Positions 5,462 to 12,282 of a stretch of 16,761 bases of DNA are shown here, in pieces. The position numbers and the translations under genes are program-made. Numbering within the stretch: the stretch's first letter is position 1; each line of letters starts with the position of its first letter. Source of the DNA: an uncultured Planctomycetales bacterium (GTDB taxonomy: Bacteria; Planctomycetota; Planctomycetia; Isosphaerales; Isosphaeraceae); NCBI GenBank assembly GCA_937907525.1, contig CALCIB010000072.1, positions 1-16,761 of the forward strand, in the 5' to 3' direction. The notes beneath the pieces were generated by a model. The model searched no databases, was not told the origin of the DNA, and saw only the letters and a program-made list of their open reading frames with translations.

Positions 5462-7477
5462 TCAGCGCGGGGCGTCGTCCGCGTTCAGGAGGAACGACTT
5501 GAGGAACTGGACCTCCACGGCCTGCTGGTAGTCCTGGTTGGGCTTCTTGGCGAAGCCGTGGCCTTCGTTGAGGCCCACGACGTACCAGACCGGGACGCCG
5601 TTCTCGCGGACCTTCGCCACCAGTTGCTCGGACTCCGAGAGCGGCACCCGGGGGTCGTTAGCGCCCTGGACGACCAGGATGGGGGTCTTGATCTTCTCGG
5701 CGTGGTTCAGCGGCGAGACTTTTTCGAGGAACTCCCGCATCTTGGGGTCGCGCTCGTCGCCGTACTCGGCGCGGCGGAGGTCGCGGCGGTAGCCCTGGGT
5801 GTTCTCCAGGAAGGTGACGAAGTTGGAGATGCCGACCACGTCGATGCCGCACTTGATCCGGTCGTTGTAGGTCGTTTGCACGGCCAGCGACATGAACCCG
5901 CCGTAAGACCCGCCCGAGACCGCCACCCGGTCCTTGTCCAGGTCCTTCTGGTCCGCGATCCAGTCGAGCAACGCCCCAATGTCCTTCACCGGGTCTTCCC
6001 GCAGGAAGCCGTCGTCGAGCTTGAGGTACGACTTGCCGTAGCCGTCGGACCCCCGGACGTTGGGGGCGACGACGACGATCCCCAGTTCGTTGACGAGATA
6101 GTTCAAGCGACCCGCGAAGCCGGGTCGGAACTGGGATTCGGGGCCGCCGTGGATGGAGATCAACACCGGCCTGGGCCCGTCCGACTTGCCGACGGGACGA
6201 TAGACGAACGCCGGGATCGACGCGCCGTCGAACGACGGGAACCGGACCAACTCCGGCTCCACGAACTTCGAGGCGTCCAGGCCGCCGGTCTCGCTCTCGG
6301 TCCAGCGCTGGTCCGCCGGGCCTGACTTCCCGTTCAGGTCGACCGAAAAGGCGTCCGAGGGGGTTCGAGGCGAGTCAAGCGTGAAGCCGAGTTCGCGCGA
6401 GCCGCGGCGGAACTCAAGGCCGTCGATCCGCCCCGTGGAAAGTCCCTGGAACGACTGGTCGTTCATGGGGCCGCTCATGGGATAGAACTGGGCCTGGGGC
6501 CAGTAGCCGGCGATCGGTAGATAGGATCGGTGGAGGACGCTTCGCCCTTCCTGGTTGACCGCGGCGACCAACTCCGCGTCGTCGTCCGAGAGATCGTAAT
6601 CCTCCACGTTCCAGGGGACGTCCTTGGAAATGATCGTCTCCTCTCCGGTCGCCAGGTCGAGGCGGGCGAGGCGGCGGAATTCGGCGTCGCGGTCGGTGAC
6701 GTAGAAGACCGCCTTGCCGTCCCTGGAGAACTTCGGGCTTGAAACCGCGACCTTCGGCGCGCCGTCGGCGGGCTTCGGCGAGATCGTCCGAACCGCGCCG
6801 GTGGCCAGGTCGACGAGGTGGACGTAGGATTCGGTGATGGAGATGTATTCCTCAACCGCCAGGGTCTTGCCGTCGGGCGACCAGTCGGCGACGGTCCAGA
6901 GGCCGGCGACCTCCTTCACCGTCCGGCGCAGCGCCGGGTCGGAGGCGGCGGCGACGCGCACGTCCATGTCCTTGCCGTTGCGGGCGTTGTCGCTCCAGGC
7001 GAGCAGGTCGCCCGCGGGGGACCACCGCGGCGAGGCGTGGCGGCTTTCGCCGTCGGAGATTCGGATCGGCTCGCCGCCGTCGCGGTCCTGAAGGAAGAGC
7101 TGATAGTTCTCCGCGCCCCCCTCGTCCATGGTGAAGAGGAACTGGCCGCGGCGCGGCCTGGGCGAGACCCCCAGCACGCGCTCGGGGAGGAACGTCAACT
7201 GCCGGCGCGCCCCGCCGGGCGCGGCGACGTAATGGACCTGGGTCGTGTCGGCGAATCGGGTCGTGACGTAGATCGCCCGCTTGCCCTCCTCGCCGTCCCA
7301 GCCCTGGAAGCTCGCCCCGCGGATGTTTTGGTGGCGGTTCAACTCCGCCGCCAGCGATTGGGGGATCGGCGGCGCCCCCTCGACCCGGATCGTGTCGGGG
7401 ACGGGGATCGTCGGCTCCCCGGCCGTCGCCAACCCGGCCAGGGCGAACAGGGCGAACCACGACGCGACTCGGCGCAT
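5462..7477 (-). CDS. Secreted S9-family (prolyl oligopeptidase-like) serine peptidase
   Basis: Exported peptidase of 671 residues. Residues 1-20 are a signal peptide (MRRVASWFALFALAGLATAG). About 60-350 form a beta-propeller with repeated WSPDGK, FSRDGK and SPRWSP-type blades, which limits access to small peptides in this family. The C-terminal 240 residues are the alpha/beta-hydrolase catalytic domain, with HGGPES before it, Ser524 in GGSYGGF, Asp608 in GANDPRVP and His640 in NEGHGF. The triad is complete and the length is normal for S9 acyl-aminoacyl/dipeptidyl peptidases. It likely degrades oligopeptides outside the cytoplasm. The ATG at 7477 is preferred to a GTG two codons upstream, since CAGGAG then sits 9 bases away instead of 3. 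The gene stands alone; no terminator hairpin was found after its stop. Confidence 0.95.
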   Translation of the reverse strand: MRRVASWFALFALAGLATAGEPTIPVPDTIRVEGAPPIPQSLAAELNRHQNIRGASFQGWDGEEGKRAIYVTTRFADTTQVHYVAAPGGARRQLTFLPERVLGVSPRPRRGQFLFTMDEGGAENYQLFLQDRDGGEPIRISDGESRHASPRWSPAGDLLAWSDNARNGKDMDVRVAAASDPALRRTVKEVAGLWTVADWSPDGKTLAVEEYISITESYVHLVDLATGAVRTISPKPADGAPKVAVSSPKFSRDGKAVFYVTDRDAEFRRLARLDLATGEETIISKDVPWNVEDYDLSDDDAELVAAVNQEGRSVLHRSYLPIAGYWPQAQFYPMSGPMNDQSFQGLSTGRIDGLEFRRGSRELGFTLDSPRTPSDAFSVDLNGKSGPADQRWTESETGGLDASKFVEPELVRFPSFDGASIPAFVYRPVGKSDGPRPVLISIHGGPESQFRPGFAGRLNYLVNELGIVVVAPNVRGSDGYGKSYLKLDDGFLREDPVKDIGALLDWIADQKDLDKDRVAVSGGSYGGFMSLAVQTTYNDRIKCGIDVVGISNFVTFLENTQGYRRDLRRAEYGDERDPKMREFLEKVSPLNHAEKIKTPILVVQGANDPRVPLSESEQLVAKVRENGVPVWYVVGLNEGHGFAKKPNQDYQQAVEVQFLKSFLLNADDAPR

Positions 7478-7486
7478 GTCCACGGA

Positions 7487-7492
7487 CTCCTG
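7487..7492 (-). promoter_or_regulatory. Shine-Dalgarno site of the S9 peptidase (decides ATG start)
   Basis: CAGGAG on the minus strand, 9 bases before ATG 7477 and only 3 before the GTG at 7483. Confidence 0.6.
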
Positions 7493-7530
7493 GGTGAAGG
7501 CGAGGCGCTCCGACCGTCTCGGGTTCGCCG

Positions 7531-7559
7531 ATCATACCGCCGGATCGGAAAGCCAGGAA
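7531..7559 (-). promoter_or_regulatory. Candidate promoter of the S9 peptidase gene
   Basis: On the minus strand TATGAT (7531-7536) is a five-of-six match to the -10 consensus. TTCCTG (7554-7559) sits 17 bases upstream but is a poor -35. The predicted leader is about 47 bases, close to that of the hydrolase gene. The -10 overlaps one arm of a CCGATC/GATCGG inverted repeat. Confidence 0.35.
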
Positions 7560-7649
7560 CCGCGGAAACGCGGAGGACGTGGCGAGAGGGGCGAATTCGA
7601 GCGAAAGTCCGACCGCCATCGCTCGACGTCGCGTTTTCGATTCGAGACG

Positions 7650-8246
7650 CTATCGGCGCAGGGCGGCCAGGCGGTCGAGTTGGGCGTCGAGCCGGGCCCG
7701 CACGCGGTTCACGGTCGGGAAGCGGAACAGGATCAGGATCAGCGACGCGGCCACGACGGCCAGCGCGACGACCCCGCCATCAAGCGTGTAGGCCAGGGCG
7801 CCGAAGAACGCCGCGCCCTCGTTGAAGGCCGAGGCCACGATGAGTCGGGTCTGGAACAGGGCCAGAAGCCGCGCCTCGTCGTCGGCGGGGTCGACCTCGC
7901 GCCAGGAGGGCTGGGGGCCGTCGGGCCAGGGATTGCGCGCGATCGCCCGCAGGCCGGCCTCGCCGATGAGCAGCGACGCGGCCAGCGCGAGCAGGGCGGA
8001 GACCGCGCAGGCGGCCACCGACGTCGCCGTGACCAACGGCAAGCCCAGGATCGTCGGCCCCTCCGCGATCCCCGGCCGTCGTTCGGCGGTTCGGAACGTC
8101 GCCATGACGATGAGGCAGAAGCACGCCACGGCGCCGGTCAGCATGCCGACGATGAACTGCTGGGTCCGGACGGTCGTCCGAACGGGATCGTCGTCGTTCC
8201 GGCCTTCGTCCTCGTCCCGGTCCTCGTCGAACTCGTCGATGAACAT
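7650..8246 (-). CDS. Four-helix membrane protein of unknown function
   Basis: Protein of 198 residues, not recognised as a named family. The first 25 residues are very acidic (DEFDEDRDEDEGRNDDD). Four hydrophobic segments follow at about 30-50, 66-95, 132-155 and 157-175, then a basic C-terminal tail with several Arg. Helix 2 leads into EAGLRAIARNP, and helix 3 carries Glu143 in ASAFNEGAAFFGALAY. These recall, weakly, the helix-loop-helix of F-type ATP synthase subunit c, with its ARxP loop and membrane carboxylate. The resemblance may be chance. ATG 8246 is chosen over a longer frame from 8315, because GAGG lies 6 bases upstream and the acidic leader starts there. It is divergent from the VanZ-like gene and no partner gene is adjacent. 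Confidence 0.75.
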   Translation of the reverse strand: MFIDEFDEDRDEDEGRNDDDPVRTTVRTQQFIVGMLTGAVACFCLIVMATFRTAERRPGIAEGPTILGLPLVTATSVAACAVSALLALAASLLIGEAGLRAIARNPWPDGPQPSWREVDPADDEARLLALFQTRLIVASAFNEGAAFFGALAYTLDGGVVALAVVAASLILILFRFPTVNRVRARLDAQLDRLAALRR

Positions 8247-8350
8247 GGCGTCCCTCGCTCGGGAGGCGCGGTCGGCCTCTTCCCCCGGTATCGTCGCATC
8301 TCGCGGCCGGCCCACGCCAGCGGATCTCCGGGCGCGGCTCCGCGCGGGTC

Positions 8351-8382
8351 GGGCCGGGTCGCTACAATGGTCCGACCGGCCC
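8351..8382 (+). promoter_or_regulatory. Candidate promoter of the VanZ-like gene, inside an inverted repeat
   Basis: TACAAT (8363-8368) is a five-of-six -10 match, 78 bases before the ATG at 8447. No good -35 is seen at 16-18 bases. The hexamer lies in the loop of an inverted repeat, GGGCCGGGTCG (8351-8361) and CGACCGGCCC (8373-8382), with one bulged base. The rest of the 200-base divergent region from 8247 to 8446 shows no other recognisable element. Confidence 0.4.
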
Positions 8383-8446
8383 GGATCGCGCGGGCCGAGG
8401 CCGTCGTCCCCCTGGGACGGCCCGCGGAGAGCTTCAAGGGACGACC

Positions 8447-8860
8447 ATGCGAATTCGCTTGCTCGCGGCGCTGGGGTGGACGATCTTGATCGCGGGGCTG
8501 TGCTGGACGCCGCGCGCCGTCGTGAGGGAGGTGGAGGAGGAGGCCGGGTTTTGGCTCGTCCCGCATTTCGACAAGGTCGTCCACCTGGGGATGTTCGCTG
8601 GCTTCGCGTTCCTCTGGCTGGCCGCCGCGCGACGGCCGCGGTACGGGGCGGTCGCGCTGGCGGGGTTGGCGTTCGCCGTCGCGACCGAGCTGGGCCAGCT
8701 CGCCCCCCAGGTCAACCGAACCGCCGACCTCGACGACGCCGTCTTCGATCTCGTCGGGGTCGCGCTGGGATCTCTGGCGTTCCGATTCGCGACCGCGCGG
8801 CGCGCCCGGAAACGAGACGCCGCCTCGGCGCCGGTCGCGACCGGCGCCGAGGCGGCGTGA
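8447..8860 (+). CDS. VanZ-like family membrane protein
   Basis: Small membrane protein of 137 residues. Hydrophobic segments lie at about 5-22, 45-60, 67-84 and 99-113. Family marks are DKVVHLGMFAGFAF (42-55) with His46, then ATELGQL (79-85) with Glu81 and Gln84, and after Arg91 the acidic DLDDAVFDLVGVALG (94-108). These match VanZ/RDD-type four-helix proteins named after the teicoplanin resistance accessory gene. Most members, including this one probably, are not resistance genes, and their biochemical role is unknown. The start ATG 8447 has AGGGA five bases upstream. The last twelve residues (ASAPVATGAEAA) are encoded by one half-turned perfect palindrome that also acts as a likely terminator, so the tail may be shaped by RNA structure rather than protein function. 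Confidence 0.85.
   Translation: MRIRLLAALGWTILIAGLCWTPRAVVREVEEEAGFWLVPHFDKVVHLGMFAGFAFLWLAAARRPRYGAVALAGLAFAVATELGQLAPQVNRTADLDDAVFDLVGVALGSLAFRFATARRARKRDAASAPVATGAEAA
8817..8858. terminator. Perfect 42-bp palindrome, probable bidirectional terminator
   Basis: 8817-8837 and 8838-8858 are exact reverse complements with no spacer. The centre is GGTCGCGACC. The RNA would form a stem of about 19 pairs closed by four bases. The palindrome ends at the first base of the VanZ-like stop codon and starts 35 bases after the stop of nuoN on the other strand. Its position between convergent genes fits termination of both, although no long T-run follows on either side. Confidence 0.65.
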
Positions 8861-8893
8861 GCGTTCTTCGGCGATCTTCGTCGGAGCGGGCGG

Positions 8894-10510
8894 TCAGTCG
8901 CGGGCGACCCGGATCGCGGGGGGGGCGACGGCCGCGGTCGCGGTCCCCGGAGGGGGCAACTCGATCGCCGCGGCGGGGCGGGCGTTGGAGGCGACGGCCG
9001 CCTCGTGGCAGGCCCTCGAAATCGGCTCCGAGGCGATCGTGACCAAAATCGACATCACGGCGCAGGTGGCGGTCGCCAGCGCGACCGGCCAGCCGCCGAC
9101 GGCCGTCAAGGGCTCGGCCGGCTCGCCCAGATACATCAAGACGATGATCCGGAGGTAGTAGAACGCCCCGACCGCCGCGTTGAGCATGCCGATGACCGCC
9201 AGCAACTGGAGCGAGAACGCCTCCGGACCCTCCACCGCCGCGAACGCCGCCGAGAAGATCTGGAACTTGCCCAGGAAGCCCGCCATCGGCGGGAAGCCCA
9301 GCAGGCTCAACAGACAGATCGTCAGCCCGAACGCCGGGATCCGGTTCGACCAGCCGGCGCCCGAGAGGTCGTAAATCGACGTCGCCGGCCGGCCGTCTCG
9401 GGTTTGAAGCGCCTGGATCAGGCCGAACGCCCCCAACGTCATGAACGCATAGGCCACCAGGTAGAACAGCACCGCCTCGACGCCGTGGTAGAAGGCGATC
9501 CCCTTCTCCCCCCCGGCGAAGGCCGCGGTGATCCCCACCATGATGTAGCCGGCGTGGGCGATCGACGAGTAGGCCAGCAGCCGCTTCAGGTCGGTCTGCA
9601 AGAGCCCGACCATGTTCCCCAGCGTCATCGTCGCCACGGCGATGATCCAGCAGAGGATGACGACCTTGTGGACCAGCGGGTCGCCCATCTGCCGCGACGC
9701 CAGCACGGCCGTCAAGACCCGGATCATGGCCGCCGACCCGACCACCTTCGGCACCCACGAGAGCATCGCGGTGACCGGCAACGGCGACGCCTGGTACACG
9801 TCCGGCGCGTAGAAGTGCAGCGGGACCGCCGCGATCCGGAAGCAAAGCCCCCCCATGACGAAGACGACCGCCAGAATCCCCAGGCTCATGTTGGGGAAGT
9901 AGGGGATCGACGAGGCCGTCAGCGCCCCCAACGCCTTGAGGTTGGTCGTCCCGGCCGCGCCGTAGAGGAACGTCATTCCGTAGAGCGTCAAGGCCGAGGC
10001 GAAGATGCTCAGGAAGAAGTACTTGGTGGTCGCCTCCCGCGTGGCCGCGCTCCGGCGCGAGAGGTAGAGCCACAGGTACGTCGGGATGCTCACCAGCTCC
10101 AGGCCCACGAACAGCAGGATCAGGTCGTTGGACGACGCCGTCAGCATCGTCCCGGCCTCGAGCATCAGGAACGAGCCGAAGAACTCCGCGGCGCGCCCCT
10201 CCGGCGGCTCGCGATGCGCCAGCCCGAGCATGATGAAGCCCGAGAGCAGCACGAACAGCCGGACGTAAAACGAGAAGGCGTCGTTGATCGCCGAGGCGGC
10301 GTAGACGTCGGGGTCGACGTGGCGGGTCGCCGAGAGGACCATGACCGCCGCCGCCAACGCCGCCGCGGCGAGCGCGCACCAGTGTTTCCGGGCGACCTTC
10401 ACGAACGGCGAGGCCGTCATCATGACGATCGCGACGGCCACGAGCAGGATCTCGGGCGCGAGGACGTAAAGCGTTTGCTGGACCGTCTGATAAGCTTGCT
10501 CGGGAGTCAT
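8894..10510 (-). CDS. nuoN: NADH-quinone oxidoreductase subunit N
   Basis: Antiporter-like proton-pumping subunit of complex I in the inner membrane, 538 residues, about 14 helices. Family marks are FVGLELVSIPTYLW with Glu138, TPDVYQ-like APDVYQASPLPV (235-246), Lys255, LLQTDLKRLLAYSSIAHAGY, and GFPPMAGFLGKF with its channel lysine. The middle-channel lysine of the family (Lys217 in E. coli NuoN) is Arg225 here, in GGLCFRIAAVP. The C-terminus has a soluble Ala/Pro-rich tail of about 40 residues after the last helix. The start is ATG 10510 with a weak GGA 9 bases upstream. It is the last gene of the nuo operon, 54 bases after nuoM, and convergent with the VanZ-like gene. Confidence 0.97.
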   Translation of the reverse strand: MTPEQAYQTVQQTLYVLAPEILLVAVAIVMMTASPFVKVARKHWCALAAAALAAAVMVLSATRHVDPDVYAASAINDAFSFYVRLFVLLSGFIMLGLAHREPPEGRAAEFFGSFLMLEAGTMLTASSNDLILLFVGLELVSIPTYLWLYLSRRSAATREATTKYFFLSIFASALTLYGMTFLYGAAGTTNLKALGALTASSIPYFPNMSLGILAVVFVMGGLCFRIAAVPLHFYAPDVYQASPLPVTAMLSWVPKVVGSAAMIRVLTAVLASRQMGDPLVHKVVILCWIIAVATMTLGNMVGLLQTDLKRLLAYSSIAHAGYIMVGITAAFAGGEKGIAFYHGVEAVLFYLVAYAFMTLGAFGLIQALQTRDGRPATSIYDLSGAGWSNRIPAFGLTICLLSLLGFPPMAGFLGKFQIFSAAFAAVEGPEAFSLQLLAVIGMLNAAVGAFYYLRIIVLMYLGEPAEPLTAVGGWPVALATATCAVMSILVTIASEPISRACHEAAVASNARPAAAIELPPPGTATAAVAPPAIRVARD

Positions 10511-10564
10511 CGCCGGCGTTCCGTGTGGGTGTGCGAATAAGTCGGGCGCGGGACGGGCTTCAGC

Positions 10565-12208
10565 TCAGCGAGCGTCGCGCGACAGCATGGTGACGGACGC
10601 GCCGGCGGGGGCCGCCGCGGCCCTCGCGGCGACCTTGAACGCGGCCTGCTCCTGCCGCTCCACGACCCGGGTCAGCTCGGCCGCCGCCGGTCGGATCCGG
10701 GAGAAGAAGACCTCCGGGAGGATCCCGATGCAGAGGATCACCACCGCCAGCGAACCCAACGCCGCCCCCTCGAACCAGCCGAACGGCGCGACCTCCGCGT
10801 GCTCGTGGCCGTCGCCCGCGGGCTCCCGAAGCGGGCCGAAGACGGCCCGCCACAAAAGCACCATCAGGTAGAACGCCCCCAGGATCATCCCCACCACGGC
10901 CCCGGCGCAGGTCCAGGGGCTGACCGCGAACGTCGCCGCCAGGATCGGGAACTCGCCGATGAACCCGTTGAGCCCCGGCAGCGCCGCGGAGCCCAACGCC
11001 GAGTAGATGAAGAAGAACGCCAGCACGGGGAACTTCACCCAGGAGCCCCCCAGCACGTTCATGTCCCGGGTGTGGTAGCGGTGGTACAGGACCCCCACGC
11101 AGGCGAACAACGCCCCGGTCGTCAGGCCGTGGTTGACCATCTGGATCACCGCCCCGTTGATCCCGGTGGCGCTCATCGCCGCCAGGCCGAGGACCACGAA
11201 CCCCATGTGGCTGACCGAGCTGTACGCCACCAGCCGTTTCATGTCGGTCTGCGCCAGCGCCGTCAGCGCCCCGTAGATGATGCCGACGACGCAGAGCGCC
11301 GCGAGGAACGGGTAGAGCGCCTGGGCCGCCAGCGGGGTCATCGCCAGGTTGAAGCGGATCAGCCCGTAGGCCCCCAGCTTCAACAGCACTCCGGCCAGGA
11401 GGATCGAGCCGGCCGTCGGCGCCTCGACGTGCGCCAGCGGGAGCCAGGTGTGGAACGGGAACAGCGGCACCTTGATGGCGAACCCGGCGAACAGGAGCAG
11501 GAAGATCAGGATCTGGGGACTGGTCCACGAATCGACGCGGTACCACTCGTCCCATTCGATCGTCGCCAGGCCCCGGGTCAATTCGGGGATCGAGAACGTC
11601 AGCACGTGCCCCGGCGAATATTGCATGTGGACGACGACGATCGCGATGACGCCCAGGAGCGTCAGCAGGCCGCCGGCCAGGGTGTAGAGGAAGAAGTAGA
11701 TCGACGCCCGCCTCCGATCCGGCCCGCCCCAGATCCCGATGTTGAAGAACAGCGGGATCAGGGTGAACTCGAAGAAGACGTAGAACAGCACCACGTCGAG
11801 CGCCGCGAACAGGCCGAGCAAGCCGGTCTCCAGCAGCAGCAGGAAGGCGTAGAACAGAGCGACCCGCTCCGAGGCGACCTCCCACGACACCAGGACCGAG
11901 ACGACCGACAGCAGCCCGGTGAGGACGAACAGCCAGATCGAGATCCCGTCGAGCCCCAGGGCGAACCGGACGTCGGGCCGTCCCAGCCACGACCAGCCGT
12001 AGGGGCCGCCGTCGGGCCCCGCGGCGAACTGCGGCGCGGTCACGTCGGGCTCGAAACTTACCAGGAACAAGAGGCAGAACGCGAACGTCACCAGGCTGGT
12101 CCACAGCGCGATGCTCCGCGACGCCTCCTTGTCGAGGTTCGGGAGCAGGACCAGCGCCAAGGCGCCGATCAGGGGCAGGAACACGGTCAACGCCAGCAGT
12201 GTCGCCAT
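10565..12208 (-). CDS. nuoM: NADH-quinone oxidoreductase subunit M
   Basis: Antiporter-like proton-pumping subunit of complex I, 547 residues with about 14 helices, normal for NuoM. The key residues are present: Glu147 in FFEFTLIPLF, Lys246 in AGFAIKVPLFPFHTWLP, Lys277 in LLKLGAYG, and Glu419 in GLNGFIGEFPIL. The NuoM-specific phrases WLPLAHVEAPTAGSILLAG and QTDMKRLVAYSSVSHMGF are also there. A short hydrophilic loop DGHEHAEVAPF lies before the last helix. ATG 12208 has a GGAAGG site 5 bases upstream. It lies between nuoL (74 bases upstream) and nuoN (54 bases downstream) in the same operon. Confidence 0.98.
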   Translation of the reverse strand: MATLLALTVFLPLIGALALVLLPNLDKEASRSIALWTSLVTFAFCLLFLVSFEPDVTAPQFAAGPDGGPYGWSWLGRPDVRFALGLDGISIWLFVLTGLLSVVSVLVSWEVASERVALFYAFLLLLETGLLGLFAALDVVLFYVFFEFTLIPLFFNIGIWGGPDRRRASIYFFLYTLAGGLLTLLGVIAIVVVHMQYSPGHVLTFSIPELTRGLATIEWDEWYRVDSWTSPQILIFLLLFAGFAIKVPLFPFHTWLPLAHVEAPTAGSILLAGVLLKLGAYGLIRFNLAMTPLAAQALYPFLAALCVVGIIYGALTALAQTDMKRLVAYSSVSHMGFVVLGLAAMSATGINGAVIQMVNHGLTTGALFACVGVLYHRYHTRDMNVLGGSWVKFPVLAFFFIYSALGSAALPGLNGFIGEFPILAATFAVSPWTCAGAVVGMILGAFYLMVLLWRAVFGPLREPAGDGHEHAEVAPFGWFEGAALGSLAVVILCIGILPEVFFSRIRPAAAELTRVVERQEQAAFKVAARAAAAPAGASVTMLSRDAR

Positions 12209-12282
12209 CGAAACCTTCCTCGGGAGCCTTGGTCGCCGCTCGGCCGTCGCCCTCGCGCGCCTGGAGTCCTTCGTTGCTCGTC

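Noticed and set aside
4385..6325. 646-codon plus-strand frame across the unknown gene and the S9 peptidase
   Set aside because: It crosses two minus-strand genes and their intergenic region. Composition is Arg/Gly/Asp-rich and featureless, as expected for an antisense GC shadow.
2850..8446. A linked operon of secreted enzymes (possible new degradation system)
   Set aside because: The genes face different directions, have separate promoters and spacing above 100 bases, and share no common pathway sign. Chance neighbourhood is the simpler reading.
8447..8860. Glycopeptide resistance gene (vanZ)
   Set aside because: The family match is to the broad VanZ-like group. No vanHAX-type genes are nearby, so a resistance role is not supported.
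9005..10540. 511-codon plus-strand frame antisense to nuoN, and a similar 514-codon frame over nuoM
   Set aside because: Same cause: third-position GC bias of the nuo genes. No start signal or motif.
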